Part shown: positions 13,231 through 25,211 of the stretch, piece by piece | How positions within the stretch are numbered: the first letter of the stretch is position 1 | How the letters are laid out: every line of letters begins with the position of its first letter | Origin: Agaricus subrufescens | Taxonomy: Eukaryota > Basidiomycota > Agaricomycetes > Agaricales > Agaricaceae | Length of the DNA: 64,000 nucleotides | NCBI GenBank assembly: GCA_029945375.1 | Contig: CM057068.1 | Location: 124,001 to 188,000, forward strand | Direction of reading: 5' to 3' | The notes under the pieces: model-generated | What the model saw: the letters and a program-made list of their open reading frames with translations, nothing else | Told to the model about the DNA's origin: nothing | Database searches by the model: none | Program-made: the position numbers and the translations under genes

Positions 13231-13678
13231 ATTATCATTTTACTTAATTTCTTTTACGGGTATTTGGGATATAAATTTCCTTTCGGATTTTATCTTTTCA
13301 ACTGGCCTGAGCCGCAATGAGTGATCTTAAAAGGTCTGAGGATACTGTTCTGTCAAGAGGTTCTGTTTCCTAGGTCCCACTTCTAGTGACGCTACATCGC
13401 GATAATTGACGGTCCTTTTGAACTGTCAGATTTGGAGACCGACAATTGATAAAGTGTAATTTCCCCATTCACAAATAAGCCGTTTCATGAAGTGACAGCA
13501 TTGGTGCCATTTGGGTATATAATATATAACTGAATGTAGCAGAGCTGACATCAGTACGCATACTCAATATTACAAAATTTGGCAACCTGAAGCTTTCACC
13601 AAATACTATTCCATAACATGTAACTAATCACCTGCAGCCATCGGGTATACAAGAACGTCTTTGACCAGTCTCAACTGC
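13231..13678. other. Intergenic between convergent genes
   Basis: About 450 bp of AT-rich sequence lie between the stop of the secreted protein (plus) and the stop of the SDR (minus). It must hold both 3'UTRs; I see nothing else. Confidence 0.5.
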
Positions 13679-15039
13679 TCAGCGCGACGCTTTACTCCCC
13701 TTCCTCGGCAATAGAGGAAACATATCCTCCTTCTCCAAACACTGGAAAGATAAATCCAACATCCTTTCACTCTTCTCCAACGTGACATTTGCTCCCATCG
13801 GCTCTACCTTCCCAACAGGGACCAGGTATTTGCCATCATATTTCTCTCTCTCCTCTGTTACTTTCGGCGACGCCGCAGCGAACAGTTCGTTATAGCAACC
13901 CACTTCCGGAGGTACGAACCAGAGGTTGATAATCGGTTTCAGAAGACGCAAAAAGAAGTATTCGTGAGAGAATGTGTTGACCCAGCCAGGATGAACCGCC
14001 AAGAAGATGAGGTTTGGATGTGTATTGCGTTTATGCAGAGCGACATGTGTCAACGTTTGACAAAATTTGGAAAAAGCTGTACTCTTTCATCAGTGCTCAT
14101 TGACAAGATAATCATGACTGAGTATGTGCGTACCGTAATAGCCAAAGGATGCTTTGAATTTACTTTCCGAGGTCCAATCTTGTCGAAAATCGTCTGGTGA
14201 TTCGAAATTGATATTGGAATCGGTAGCATGGCTGAGGTTGTGGGCATCGGAGGAACACTGGTGGTGGAACTTTGATGAGGTGTCAATGTGTGGCGCCACG
14301 GGTACGTACCGTGACGAGCCGAGCTTCACCGTGTTTGTCAGATGTCTCTTCGAGTAAAGGTAGAATCGTTTGGATAAGTTTCAGGTTACCGAAGTGGCTG
14401 GTGTACCTCCGTCAGGAAAGAAATCCGCCAGACACGGAGAAAATACAGACTTCGTGGTAATAATGTCTATCGGATATTATCATTAGAGAAGCGAGTACTG
14501 GCGTTTTGGTGAGTCTTACCATCCAGGTGTTTGATGCGAAAGTCAGATAGACTGGACGTGATGAGTACCATGAGTCCATCACATCGAACTTTCTCCATTA
14601 GTAGAGGTACTCACAGAGCCCCATTCAGTACTGAACTTTCGTCATTGATGAAACTTCAATCACAAACACTTGACGCACCGCATATGTCCAACCTATCGAT
14701 CTTGCTTAACAGTTCCTGTCCAGACTTTTTCGCCGATTCCACCGAACCGAAATCGCACCACGTGTATACTACTTTCCCTTTGCCGACGCCTTCTTTCTCT
14801 AGCCGAGCGACTGCTGCTTGGCCTGCGGCTTCTGAACGTGATCCTAAATATACCGTAGCACCTTTACGCGCAAGGCCCTTGACTGTTTCGTAACCAAGTC
14901 CACGACTACGGGTGTAGCGTCAATAGTCGCAGAGACTTGGAGCGAGATTGACAACGAACTTTGCACCAGTCACGAATGCTACCTTGTCTGTAAGATTCTT
15001 CAAATCTGTTTCAGGATTGAGCTTTTTCTTAGCAAACAT
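13679..15039 (-). CDS. Short-chain dehydrogenase/reductase, middle exons unresolved
   Basis: SDR enzymes are NAD(P)-dependent oxidoreductases with a Rossmann fold. Exon 1 (15039-14960) starts MFAKKKLNPETDLKNL and reads TDKVAFVTGA; splicing to 14905 gives the cofactor motif TGANRGLGYETVKGLARKGATVYLGSR. The C-terminal half contains HFGNLKLIQTILPLLEETSD, LVT-CSSDAH with the catalytic Ser, and YYAFSK, the YxxxK pair created across an intron near 14050-14115. HPGWVNT and a C-terminal tail ending at 13679 follow. Between about 14690 and 14410 the expected NNAG and DGxxxxMxxNH segments are poorly matched. My best reading gives DICVLNGAL, and I cannot close all phases. The gene may use unusual small exons or be decaying. 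It ends about 210 bp from the propeller gene on the same strand. Confidence 0.7.
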
Positions 15040-15247
15040 TTCGTCTTGGTCGTGTGAGGTGGGAATCCATCGCCACTCTCAACACCGGTAGTGATGCTTT
15101 CGTGCGACTTTTGATTGACAGGTGCGATGTGGCACCCTACTCAGTAACAGATCAGACTTCTATGAATAAGAGGCTCGAAAACGAGGTAAGATTATCCATT
15201 CAACTTAGAAAAGAACTTTTAACATAAGAATATAACTCTACGAGCGA

Positions 15248-16874
15248 TTATTTAAGGTAGATCTTCATGCCTTGGCCATTGTTGGGGTCTGCAGTTGCAA
15301 TTAAGAAACACACCTAAACCTCGCAAAATGGAAAAACTCACCAAATCTGATACCAGCGGTGGCCATGGCGCTCGAGAAGTCCATGGTTTGGGTGTTAGTC
15401 AATTGTCCGGGTCCGTCGATCGACAACACCTTGACGGACGTGATGTTCGTGGCGATGGTGTACAAGAATCTAGTCATAGCGTATGAGTTTTCGTATTCAA
15501 GGTCAAATGTGGTGTCACTTACTCCTTGCCATTGATGGGCACAATGTCGAAATCGAGGATACCGTCAGTAGGGCCTTGTGGGTAGCTCTGCGAAGCATCA
15601 TGTCAGTCCTTACTCTTGACTTACAGGACACAGGAATTACTCACCTTGACAATCGTCGGCTTCAAGTCCGCGTCGAGGCTGATCTCGGAGATGATGTAGA
15701 TGGTACCATCAAGGACGAAGAAGTGACCAGTGGTGTTGCTGTATCCAGACCAGCAAATGGAGGCCATGGGGTGGATCGGGGTGAGGGAAGCACGGGGACC
15801 TTGGACACCTTGTGGGAGACCTTCCAAATCCCAGACGTAGAAGCCGGCAGCACCATCGGCACCGAAGATGGCGTTCTCTCCCGGAATGGGGGTCATGGCG
15901 AAGGGTTGCAGGGCACCCGTGGGTACTGGGATGCTGGTGAAGTTGTCAGAGAGTGCGCCAGTCGGGAGAATATCGAAAATAGCGAAGTATCCTGGGTGGT
16001 CATCAACGTTGATGGCAGGGTCTGTAGCCTTGACTGCTACGTAGAGCTGTGTCTCATCCTGAGAGAAGACCAAGCTACTGGCGGTTCCGGCGGTTCCGGT
16101 GGGAGGGGTAGTTTGGGTCATGCCCAAAGGACGGATGGTGTCAGGAATTTCGGTGAGACCGGTCATTGCATCGAGTGTATAGCAGCTGAGTACCCTGTCA
16201 GTAATAATTCTAGATGATGTCACACAAGTATCTTACCTGACACCGTTGTTGGCACCCGAGTTCAGAGCACAAACTTTGTCCTCAGCTTTGTTGATGACAA
16301 CAGAGACAGCATAGTCTCCGTGGCTGGAAACGGGCTTTCCAATCATCGTCAGGTTTGAGGCATCAGTCTCATCGATCTTGAAAGCTACAATTGTGCTGGA
16401 ACCAGCCTAAACGATCTCAGATACAAGAACCGATCATGAGAAGAGATATACTGACGTTCACAGTGACCAGAATACCCTTTTCCTGGGCAATTTGGACAGA
16501 TCCCGCACTGAAGAGGCCGTCTGGTCCAGTGTCATGGAGACCGTGGACACCCAAGCCTCCAGTGTCAATAGCAGTTCTCAGGGTCTGTTAAATTCATATT
16601 TAACCCGAATAGAATGTGAAAATTGGACTAAGTTCTCACGAGCATGCCGTCTGGGCCTACGTCAGAGCCGATGATGTAGTTGCCACCGGGGTGGTTGGTC
16701 TGGACTGTGGAAGCGATTTAGTACAAAAATCATCGAAGAGGAAGAAAAAAACTCACAGAATGCGGCACCAACGGCGTCTCCCTTTGAAACACCCAAAACC
16801 TTGTTAACTAAGGGGGGGATGGCATTGGATGCCAACGCCAGGGACAATACGACTGATCCCAAACTAAGCAACAT
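15248..16874 (-). CDS. Secreted beta-propeller protein, 3-carboxymuconate cyclase-like
   Basis: Eight exons (16874-16757, 16704-16640, 16584-16456, 16406-16237, 16185-15645, 15587-15523, 15469-15342, 15288-15248) give 418 aa in phase. A second acceptor at 16194 would add three residues. A signal peptide MLLSLGSVVLSLALASNA is followed by repeated blade-like segments: NHPGGNYIIGSDVGPDGML, GILVTVNAGSSTIVAFKID, SSLVFSQDETQLYVAVKA and AGFYVWDLEGLPQG. These resemble the YncE/lactonase-type propellers annotated in basidiomycetes as 3-carboxymuconate cyclase or isomerase YbhE. In bacteria and yeasts related propellers act on lactones or muconates. Here secretion suggests an extracellular role, and the substrate is unknown. 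A TATA box lies about 110 bp upstream. Confidence 0.82.
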
Positions 16875-16981
16875 GATTTCTGAGAACTGGAGCTGCGACG
16901 ACGAGAGTTAAGAAGTAGGCGACCTAGAGTTGTTTGTAGGTCTGGAGCGTTTGCTGTCGTTTCTGGGCTCAGAGGTACCCA

Positions 16982-16988
16982 TTTTATA
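16982..16988 (-). promoter_or_regulatory. TATA box of beta-propeller gene
   Basis: TATAAAA on the minus strand, about 108 bp upstream of the ATG at 16874, in a position like that of the secreted-protein gene. Confidence 0.55.
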
Positions 16989-17929
16989 TCGACCCCTCCC
17001 TAGATTTTTGTCTTTCTTGCGGGGCGGGGGCGGGTTTCGGTGATCATCAATTTGAGACCTGGATCGTTCAAACGTCGGTAAGTATGTTTTCCGTGGTGAT
17101 GCCCGATGTGACCTATGTTCGAGGCACTGGTTCGGAGTGACATCAAAAAAATTATAGGAGAGCGCCGGGTAGATAAGTCTTAGTCGTGTCCGGGACGTGA
17201 TAGTTGAGTAATAGAAGCGTTGGTGTACATGTATCGTCTATATCAAAGTTCTTCTGTAGCTATGCAAGATCCACGACGTCTCAAGTTGTACAAAACGAAT
17301 TCCCCGGTTTGTGAGCGAAGCTACAAACATAACTCAATCGCTTTATGATGTTCATTCTCCCTGGGAGTGTTATTTACTGGCTAACGGTTCCGACCTGACC
17401 CCAGTTACCCGAGAAAGTGATTTGATCTGCGACCGCGGTTCAACGATGCAGTCATACGATCTACGACTGCCAGGTTCCCGCTGTCGAAGTCAAATATGGT
17501 TGCCTCATCTTAAATTAACTCAAATAAATTTAGACCCTCGCAAACCTTAGAATAGATACCAGTGACATATCAAATGATCGCTGTTACACTTACGGGGGTA
17601 CGAATGGGTACGAATTCCACGGGTGGTGCAGGGTCCGCCTATTTATATTTTCTATTGTTGTGATTCATGTAGGTAGGGTACGCAGCCCTGCGCAGAGGTG
17701 TACGAAAAAATTCCGCTGAAAGCAGGCAAACTTCAAAATGTTCCCTTTGACCTCTTTCTCATGCTGAAATTTTTGCTAAAAGGCGCTTTTTTATCGGAGG
17801 GGAGCGACCGCAAGTGGCGTGGTCAGCCGGTCAGGGCTACTCTATTACGCTGCTTTGGTCATCAGTCCCTATCCTTATGCGAGCGCACCCAATGATATAA
17901 ATGGAACAGTCACGGCCGCCGATAAGGAA

Positions 17930-17985
17930 TATTCGATTGGCAGCCACGAGTCGCATCGCTTGCTGCGGAAATCATCTGATGCATG
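17930..17985 (+). repeat. Diverged dispersed repeat, copy 1
   Basis: The stretch from ATTCGATTGGCAGCCACGAG through CTTGCTGCGGAAATC is matched, with substitutions and a short insertion, by 20835-20900 (ATTCGGTTGACAACCACGAG ... GTTTGCTGCGGAAGTC). Confidence 0.6.
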
Positions 17986-18108
17986 ATGAAATTTTTTTTT
18001 TGTACATATTCTTCAATAATAGCGACTCCTGCAGCACCCAAATGAAACGTCATCCTTTCCTGTCTACCGAACACTGCAATGACAAATCAATATGATAAGT
18101 AGTATGTA

Positions 18109-18182
18109 GATAAATTATTGAAGTCAAATAATTGGACTTTGAATATATTGTAGAGTCAATTATTTGACTTTGATTATTTATC
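18109..18182. mobile_element. Palindromic MITE-like element, copy 1
   Basis: A 74-bp near-perfect inverted repeat with arms of about 30 bp (GATAAATTATTGAAGTCAAA on the left; the right arm ends ATTATTTATC). It is flanked by TA on both sides, as expected of Tc1/mariner-type insertions. The reverse complement of the right arm is identical over 26-28 nt to the start of a second copy at 30279, and CAATATATTCA is shared in the centre. It is non-coding, so it would depend on a transposase encoded elsewhere. Confidence 0.7.
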
Positions 18183-18959
18183 TATATAACACAGGTTTAT
18201 TTGTTTCCTGGCCCAGTGGAAACAAGGTTTACCGTAGCCTGTACAACACGAGGCACATACATACGGGGAGTTACACGTTCAACAGGAAATAGCCTTCTTC
18301 TGCTTCTTGCTAGATCTCACTGCTTCGTACGGAACATCCTTGAGAACCTTGTCTTCTTCCGTTTGACAGCAGGATTTTCTCGAAGACTACTATGTCCAAT
18401 TTTCTAACTGTCCCCTCATCATTCAAGCGCATGTGTCGCAAATGTTTTTCTCGTCAGACCGTATTTCTGTTGTGTAAGGACTTCTACTCCACCCACAGTG
18501 CTGTGTTGGAACAAAGAGAATATTGTTTCCTCTGAGCTTCGATTGGAGATATCAATGGCATCCAAATTTGACAGACAGTTGAATCTTCTTGCACAGAAGG
18601 TCTAGCCGAAGATGGTTCCTCGTCCACAACTTCTCTTTTTCCCCACCGGCGGTCTTCGTGTCGCCATGAAAACACTGACCTCGACTGCCCTGTATGTGCG
18701 TGTTTTCCTTCCCGCGACATTTAACCCCCTGGTAGACATGGGAACGCGTAGGTTTTGACTTGCTCGCACATGGATATTGTACTTCCACCCGTAACACTTG
18801 TGGTGAAGCAGGGGTCGTACTCTTCATCACTCACAGACAAAAATGAAGACACAAAAATACCTCTTCTAGCATCCTAACAACGGGAAAGTATGAGGTACAT
18901 ACACGGAAATTTTCTTTCGTCCATTCAAAATCCGCCTTTATAGAAAAGCGATAAGGAGA

Positions 18960-19560
18960 GAAAAACCTAGGGCTATTTTTAGGTCTTCTATTGTAACCTT
19001 ATCGAAGGACGCTGTTGAAGCGCACTCCGTATATCCATTACCCACACGCGAGGGAACCACTGTTTCGTTATGGAGTCGGCAGCTAAAACCAATTAAACTC
19101 GAGCCTCCATGGGTATCTGGCGTGAATCATAGAAAATCATAGCGACTAGTGTTCCACTTCTCGCATTCGGCTATGTCCGCCGCATCTGATGCTTTGCTGA
19201 GTGGTTTACCAATTGTGTCATTGTTGTACACGGCTGCTGAGAGTGGGGCGGTCACTTTCAACGTGCGTCTTGACTTACTGACGTTGATGCCTCTTCACAG
19301 GTAACCCATGTAACAGAGTAATGATCCCATACGCCGATGGCATTTGCGAGGGGACCGGAACGCGATCCCTTTATGGGAGCCTGCGTCTCAAGGTGCGTTC
19401 TTGAACCCGGTCCATCAATACGGTCGTTCATGAGCACCTTTGCGTTCTAAAGGCCTGGGTACTGCATTGGATTGTAGCTATTTTAAGACAGCATCAACAG
19501 ACGCGGGGGGTCCGGGTTAAGGGGTGAAAGAGTGCTTACAGACATCGCAGTGACTTTTGC
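18960..19560 (+). repeat. Diverged duplicated block, copy 1
   Basis: Several colinear matches link this block to about 22870-23540. GTCTTCTATTGTAAC occurs at about 18985 and 22890; TCGAAGGAC followed by a CCGTA(T/C)ATCC segment at about 19010 and 22935; GCATGGGTA-like versus CCATGGGTA; TCCGGGTTAAGG at about 19510 and 23417. Order and orientation are kept, with heavy divergence between matches. Confidence 0.5.
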
Positions 19561-20834
19561 ATCATTTCCCTTGCAACGTTGTCAAAGGACCGTAGTGCCT
19601 GTGGTGACAGCTTGACCTCTATGGGACTAGCAGATGTTGGTGACATGAAAGTGATGGCTGACACAATTGGTTGATGGTCACTCGTCTATCTGCTGTTTCA
19701 TTTCGCCTATTTATTCATAGCGCATATCTCCGTGCTCTCGCTTATTGGCTAGATGGCTTACACTGGTCCGGTTCAAATTTACGGAATCCTTTCGAAAGAA
19801 TTCTACCGCGCTTGTTACTACTCGGCCTCTTGGGAACATCCTAGAGGCTCGATTACGGTTTTCGTATTTGTATCCAGGGAGCGTAATACTTGACCGAGAA
19901 TTTACCGCCATTTTGACCTCATACGCGCTCAGGCTTTCAATTATTTCCTCCTCCACCATTTTTCAGATCTATCTGACTGTATCCCTTGCATCCTAGTCGG
20001 CCTGCGCTCAAACCTTGATGCTTGGACAAGAAACTTACTGCCTCACACTATGAGCCATGGTGGCTGTCCGATTCGGAGACCTATCCCATTTGTCATTAAT
20101 TTCAATCTGGACCGGTCCCTTGCTCCTCTTGCTCCTCAAAAATACGTCCCTGGAAAACTGATGCGAGCGGCGAGGTACTTTCACACAATTTCAGACCGGG
20201 GAATGCGGAAATGGAATAATGAAAGTGGCTTGTTTTTTTAGAAGAGTTTGCCAGGGGGTATTACTGCTCCTAATCACTACTGAGCAATTTCTTGCTACCA
20301 ACTGTCTCTGGAAAAATAAATCCTCCCTGCTTTCCTTCTCCAGACTGTAGTTGTCTCGCGTATTAGTACATGATCTCACAGAACAGATTCTAGATTGTTC
20401 TATCAACGGCTTTCTCGGAATGAGCAAAATATATATGGCTCATCAGAACTCCTGCAGGTACACAGAAAGCTGGGACTGCATCATTTTTGGGGTTATTCGG
20501 GAAGACTAATCATGGTACGCCTGCGCGGAAAAACTATTTCCAGAAAAGTTCATAACCTCAAATGCGGTTTACAGGTTAACATCAAATTTGCAGAAAACCG
20601 AAAGGCGCGGGGAGTGCGCGGTCCGGTGACGGATTCTACACTGCAACTGCTTCCCTTTCCAAATGAATGGTTCACATAGTGATGGTACCTTAATAAGCCT
20701 GCATAAGTGAGTTGTAAACTAGAAGCGAGCCTGGTTGGTCCCACTGGCTAGCCTTGTGTTGTTGGTTTAAATTTGGCCATCAAGTGTAAGCGCCTTTTCT
20801 CGGCTATCTTGTATATGAGCTATCTTTAAGAATG

Positions 20835-20900
20835 ATTATTCGGTTGACAACCACGAGTCGCGTCGTGATAGCGTTTGCTGCGGAAGTCGGTTAGACTAAT
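20835..20900 (+). repeat. Diverged dispersed repeat, copy 2
   Basis: Second copy of the element at 17930-17985; shared cores are CCACGAGTCGC and TTGCTGCGGAA. Confidence 0.55.
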
Positions 20901-22645
20901 GGCGTTGAACGGTATTTTTACTGGCTTTTTCAGTCAGAGATACATGGAAAGCCCCTCTATCAATTAGTAAAGATCACTGCTATTTCATTATCAGAACAGA
21001 GTACGTTAAATCTATCGGGAGCGGAGCACATACGTAGGAAGAGCTCCAACATGGTTATCCGCTATCAGCCTCTTATTTGAGACTTCCATGTATCATTGTC
21101 AAGATTGTGTTGCTCCCTTGTTATTGTATCTAGTGACTGCCAATTGTTCTCGGAGATAGGGAGCAATTAACTCCTCCTGCCCAAAAACCCTAGCTGTCAC
21201 TAGTGGAAGCGAAAAGTGTAAAGCTTCAAGCTTCAAATAGTAGTAGTTCTGTCCTGAAATTCGCACATTATACGCCTTATCATATATATATGAGGCAACA
21301 CGGTTTGTACTACAGTGGGGGAAGCATCCTGCAACCCTTTTCAAAACATTCAAGCAGGCTTATATAATCCAACAAACATATGTGATGTTATCAAAACAGA
21401 CAAATACAAGCGCCGTGATTACATCACGGCTAGATCAAGAAAGGATAATTCAAGAGGGGCTTTCCCCTCACCAAAGACTTGCGTGTATACTCATAAGTAT
21501 ACTGTTGAGCCTCTTACATGTGGTATTCTCCAGCCGCGAGAGGTTCAACAGGCCTTAGACGCAAACGAACTGGGCAAGCTACGACGAATTGATCAGTGAA
21601 AACGGCATGCCACTTTGTGATCGTGGATCCAGTCTTGGCTTGTGCCAAGTTCTTTCGCATAATCCCCAAGCCACCCTTATTACATCCGAACCTCTTCTTT
21701 ACTTTGATCCGTTAAATTGTATTTGCCACAATGACGTCAGCGTCCATCGAATACAAGTGGACACGTAGTGAGTGTCATCTACACTCGAGGCGGAACGATC
21801 TGACAAACAAAACCGCAACATGTATGGAGCTACTTCCAAGTTCTCCAGATCCTCTCGCGACTACCAACACCCTTGGATAGCTCTATTCGCACCCAGATGA
21901 ACGCTTCACGGCGATCAACAACTTGAACATTATGCAGTCATCTCGGAATATTTTGGAAAGACAGATGGATTTGAACCTTCGGCCATGTTTAATTCCTTTG
22001 GAGGATTTGTACTGGCACTCGGAAGATTTCTGTGAGAACGTGAATAACTAGTTTGGAGAAGTAGAATGTAGTTTTATGTGTGCTTACTCTTGAAGCATTT
22101 AGTAGCCTGATTTAAGAGTGATACTAGTGGTTTAGAAGACGGTTAGTGGTTATCATGGCAGCCCATGTTCTTTCTCTTCTGCGATGTGTGGTCGGAAAGT
22201 TTTATGGCTTTAGTAGTGAAAGTTTTGTATATATTAGTTTGCAGCTCATTCGCAGTGTGGGACTAGCCGATGCCAGCAACTGTGTCATACGCTTAATCGG
22301 TGATCCGCTTAGTTGTCGATCTTATCGGCCTCTCCAACGATAGAGGTGCTGGTCTTAGTATTGAGCGAGCATCATTGTTCAGAAACTGGTTTCGATACTC
22401 TCGGAATCCTTAAAAAATGTTTTATAAACTCCCCTCTCCCTTGGTATTGCAACTGAAGGGTGCAAATGCCATTCCTGTTGCCTGCGCAATTGTCATTTAT
22501 ATTGCTACTCCAATACATGAGGCAAGGAGTTATTGCCATCACCAGTATTACACTCATGCCCAATTTTTCAAAGAAGATAAAAGGAATAGGCCTTGCTCGG
22601 CTCCGATGGGACTGACAAAATGGTTGCTGTCTTAGAAAAATTCCC

Positions 22646-22676
22646 ATTGCCCATTGCCCATTGCCCATCCCAACCT
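22646..22676 (+). repeat. Short tandem repeat
   Basis: About three to four tandem copies of a CCATTGCC-type 8-9-nt unit in non-coding DNA. Confidence 0.7.
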
Positions 22677-22869
22677 GTCGTTTCTGTCCAGTTCCAACAC
22701 TTTCATAATGATCGTATTACGATCGTCTCGATCTTTTCATTCCAGCTACTTCTTTGAAACACAATTTTTGTTCGCGATGGGGACCCCGGGTCATGATACC
22801 CATGCGGCCTCAGCCAGAATTGTGCACGGGGACCGTGAGATATCGCACAGTTCCTCAGAAGGACCTCGA

Positions 22870-23540
22870 GCGAGCCATCTATTTTTGTGTCTTCTATTGT
22901 AACGTAATATCGTCCGTTCGAAAGGTTCCGTTGTCGAAGGACATTTTTTTTGGCGTACCCCGTACATCCGCATGCGAGAATTATCGCCATTTTGTTCTGA
23001 GTTGAAACTTGAAACTAGTTCGAGGCGGACTGCATGGGTAATTTGAGGGGGCAAAAACGTTATTGGCGATATACTGCTTCTTATTCGCTCTTTTCATTTC
23101 GTCTCGATCATCATCCGAGTCGTCAATCATCTGTTATGAGCACGGGAGACGTCCACTGTAAGGTTACTTCTTAGAACTCAAGCCTCGGGTTTCTCTATGC
23201 CGGTCCTCGGACACTGAGAATTGTCGGCCCCGTTGATCTCTTACCCCACAAGTTCAATCGCGTATGCCTCTAATGATATTTTCGAGATGTTGAAGCGTGC
23301 TCTCTTCTCCTGCATTCCTGAGCCTCAACTACGTTTCGTGGGTTTGTGTGCACTGGAAAAGCTTGAGTGTTACAACGCACTGTCGTTTTTCCCAGATTGC
23401 ATCAATACATTGGATCCGGGTTAAGGGATGTGTTCTTAAAAGTGATAAGCGAGCGTCGCAGTAGCTTATACAGCATTCACCTCTCTTTCGAAGTGTGGGC
23501 GAAGGTCCGTGATGTCGTCAGTGAGAGCTCTGAGTCTCGT
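22870..23540 (+). repeat. Diverged duplicated block, copy 2
   Basis: Colinear diverged match to 18960-19560 (see that entry). It contains no intact gene. Confidence 0.5.
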
Positions 23541-24827
23541 GGCGTGGGACCGGCTGATGGTTTACTCGCCCATCCATGACTTCACTTTAACTATTGATCG
23601 ATTGTGAAAATCTTCATATCTACTTTCACAACTTATTTGCTAGAAGGTTAATCTAGTCAAACTCAGGTTCATGGAAGTAGTTAAATTGACTTTCTCTTCA
23701 GTCTCATTACAGTACTCTCTTTAAACCTACCTAAATAAACTTGTAGTATAGCATTGAGTATATACAGAAACCATATCCAGTTGGTCGGTGCTAGATTATT
23801 TACCATCCCTTTCCCTGAAAACATACCCCCGCCCCTCTAGTTTCCAAAAACCTACTTGCTCGTAGGGGTCTTGGATCTACGACGCTCAAGTAGGCTTTTA
23901 GTTACTCGCCGATGTCTAGCGGCTATCTGAGGCCGTCCCGAAAGCTTCATGCCGGGAATTACCCTTCGCCGTTCAAGATGTCTTTTAGATGTCTGATAGG
24001 TCCGAATGGCACTGAGAATTCTGAGTTTTTGAATCTAGACAACAATCACCGCACTCAAGGTTCTAGTCTATTATTCCAGGTTGGGCAGCGACTGATATTG
24101 TACTTACGCTATCATTGCTGGTGCTCGGGATCGATCGATGAAGAGAACATATATCAGCTCACGGAGTTATTTTGCGTTATCGGCTATCCCTTCATCAGTT
24201 TCTGCATCGCATGTCAACTATTTAAAGCTTAACGCTTGAACTCCAGGCATCATTGGTGCAGTAATCTATCCTCATTAGTTTAGCTTCATCACATCAAATA
24301 GAATGTAGCAGAAGGTGTTCTGATATCCTGCCATAGGCTAGTGTACAGTATATGTTCTAGACCGTCATACTGCCAGTCACGGTGCGACAGCGAGGCATGG
24401 CTAGTGACATGCCCGGCGGGGCGCAGTAAACCGAATAGCTAGCACTATCAATATCAATGACACGGGTAAAGGCTGTCCAGGAGCAGAATTTGACATCAAT
24501 GAGCGCCTGTTAATGTCCAGCACACAAAATTCTGGAAGGCAGGTGTGTGATCTGAACGTTCAATGTTAAACTCTGAGTCGTTGGGGTACCTCGGGTCGAG
24601 GTAGGGCTGTTCAACCTCTGGATAATAGTTACGAGGATGTATCTACTTTTCACGAGACAGTGCGAGGAGATTTAGCGGGATAGTATCTGTGGTCTACAAG
24701 CCTGCAGCGTTGGGATTTGGAGGCAGTCACTGGAAGAGACAAATTCTCCCACGGTCATGCGGAGGTGGCCGGAAGGCTTGCCATCACGACGAGGACACCA
24801 TTCTCCTTCCTCTGTCCCCCCTTCACC

Positions 24828-25211
24828 ATGAGCTAGTAAGCATATCTCGTATCGCGTGTCAAAGTCGTCACCGCTGACCCAGAGATCTAGCATTATTCTA
24901 GGACGCGCTTTCAAAAACGAGCATCTTGCTCTGGGCACCCTTCTCACTGCTGTTGGTGGTGCTGTTCTCATGTCAAGAGGCGGTAGCAAGTCTGAAGCAC
25001 CGCAGACAATGCAGCAGGCAAAAACCATATCCATTAAAGGCAGCTCAAAGTGCGTTTCTCTCCCTATACTCTTATGGTCGAGCCTGACAAGTCCTTCAGT
25101 GAGGAAGAAGAATTGTGGGTGATATATTAAAGAAGCTGGTCTGTGTTTACTCATGCCTTTTCTAGCGTCCGAAAGTTTGTCGAGGAAGCCGAGAAAGAGA
25201 GCAAACACTGA
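24828..25211 (+). CDS. ATP19: Mitochondrial F1Fo-ATP synthase subunit k
   Basis: A 75-aa protein built from four exons: 24828-24835 (only 8 nt, ATG AGC TA), 24891-25049, 25100-25114 (15-nt microexon) and 25166-25211. It reads MSYIILGRAFKNEHLALGTL, a hydrophobic segment LLTAVGGAVLM, a polar linker, then NEEEEFVRKFVEEAEKESKH. This matches the fungal subunit k family: N-terminal MSY-ILGR-FKNE, one membrane segment and a charged C-terminal EEEFVKKF-EEAEKE tail. Subunit k sits in the membrane part of the enzyme and supports dimer stability. The first exon and microexon are so small that automatic gene calling would probably miss or misplace them. Splicing is inferred from phase and family similarity only. 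Confidence 0.87.

Larger units (their letters stand above)
16875..24827. other. Gene-poor, repeat-bearing intergenic region (~8 kb)
   Basis: All six frames are broken into short open stretches with no recognisable domain and no chain of exons with matching phases. The region carries diverged internal duplications, a palindromic MITE-like element and a short tandem repeat (listed separately). An isolated ATG at about 21731 opens a 37-nt exon-like stretch ending in a GTGAGT donor, but I could not find a convincing continuation. No retrotransposon polymerase or transposase motif was seen. It looks like old, decayed mobile or duplicated DNA. Confidence 0.6.

Noticed and set aside
15483..16217. 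244-codon plus-strand open frame with repetitive DV/GG composition
   Set aside because: Mirror of the main exon of the beta-propeller gene.
21731..22055. ATG with exon-like start (MTSASIEYKWTR) and a GTGAGT donor, followed by SHPDERFTAINNLN
   Set aside because: Could be a decayed gene, but no phase-consistent chain of exons or recognisable family was found.
22646..22676. Possible CRISPR-like short repeats
   Set aside because: Directly adjacent tandem units without spacers, in a eukaryotic genome.
24672..25208. 178-codon minus-strand open frame
   Set aside because: Antisense to the ATP synthase subunit k gene; no motif of its own.
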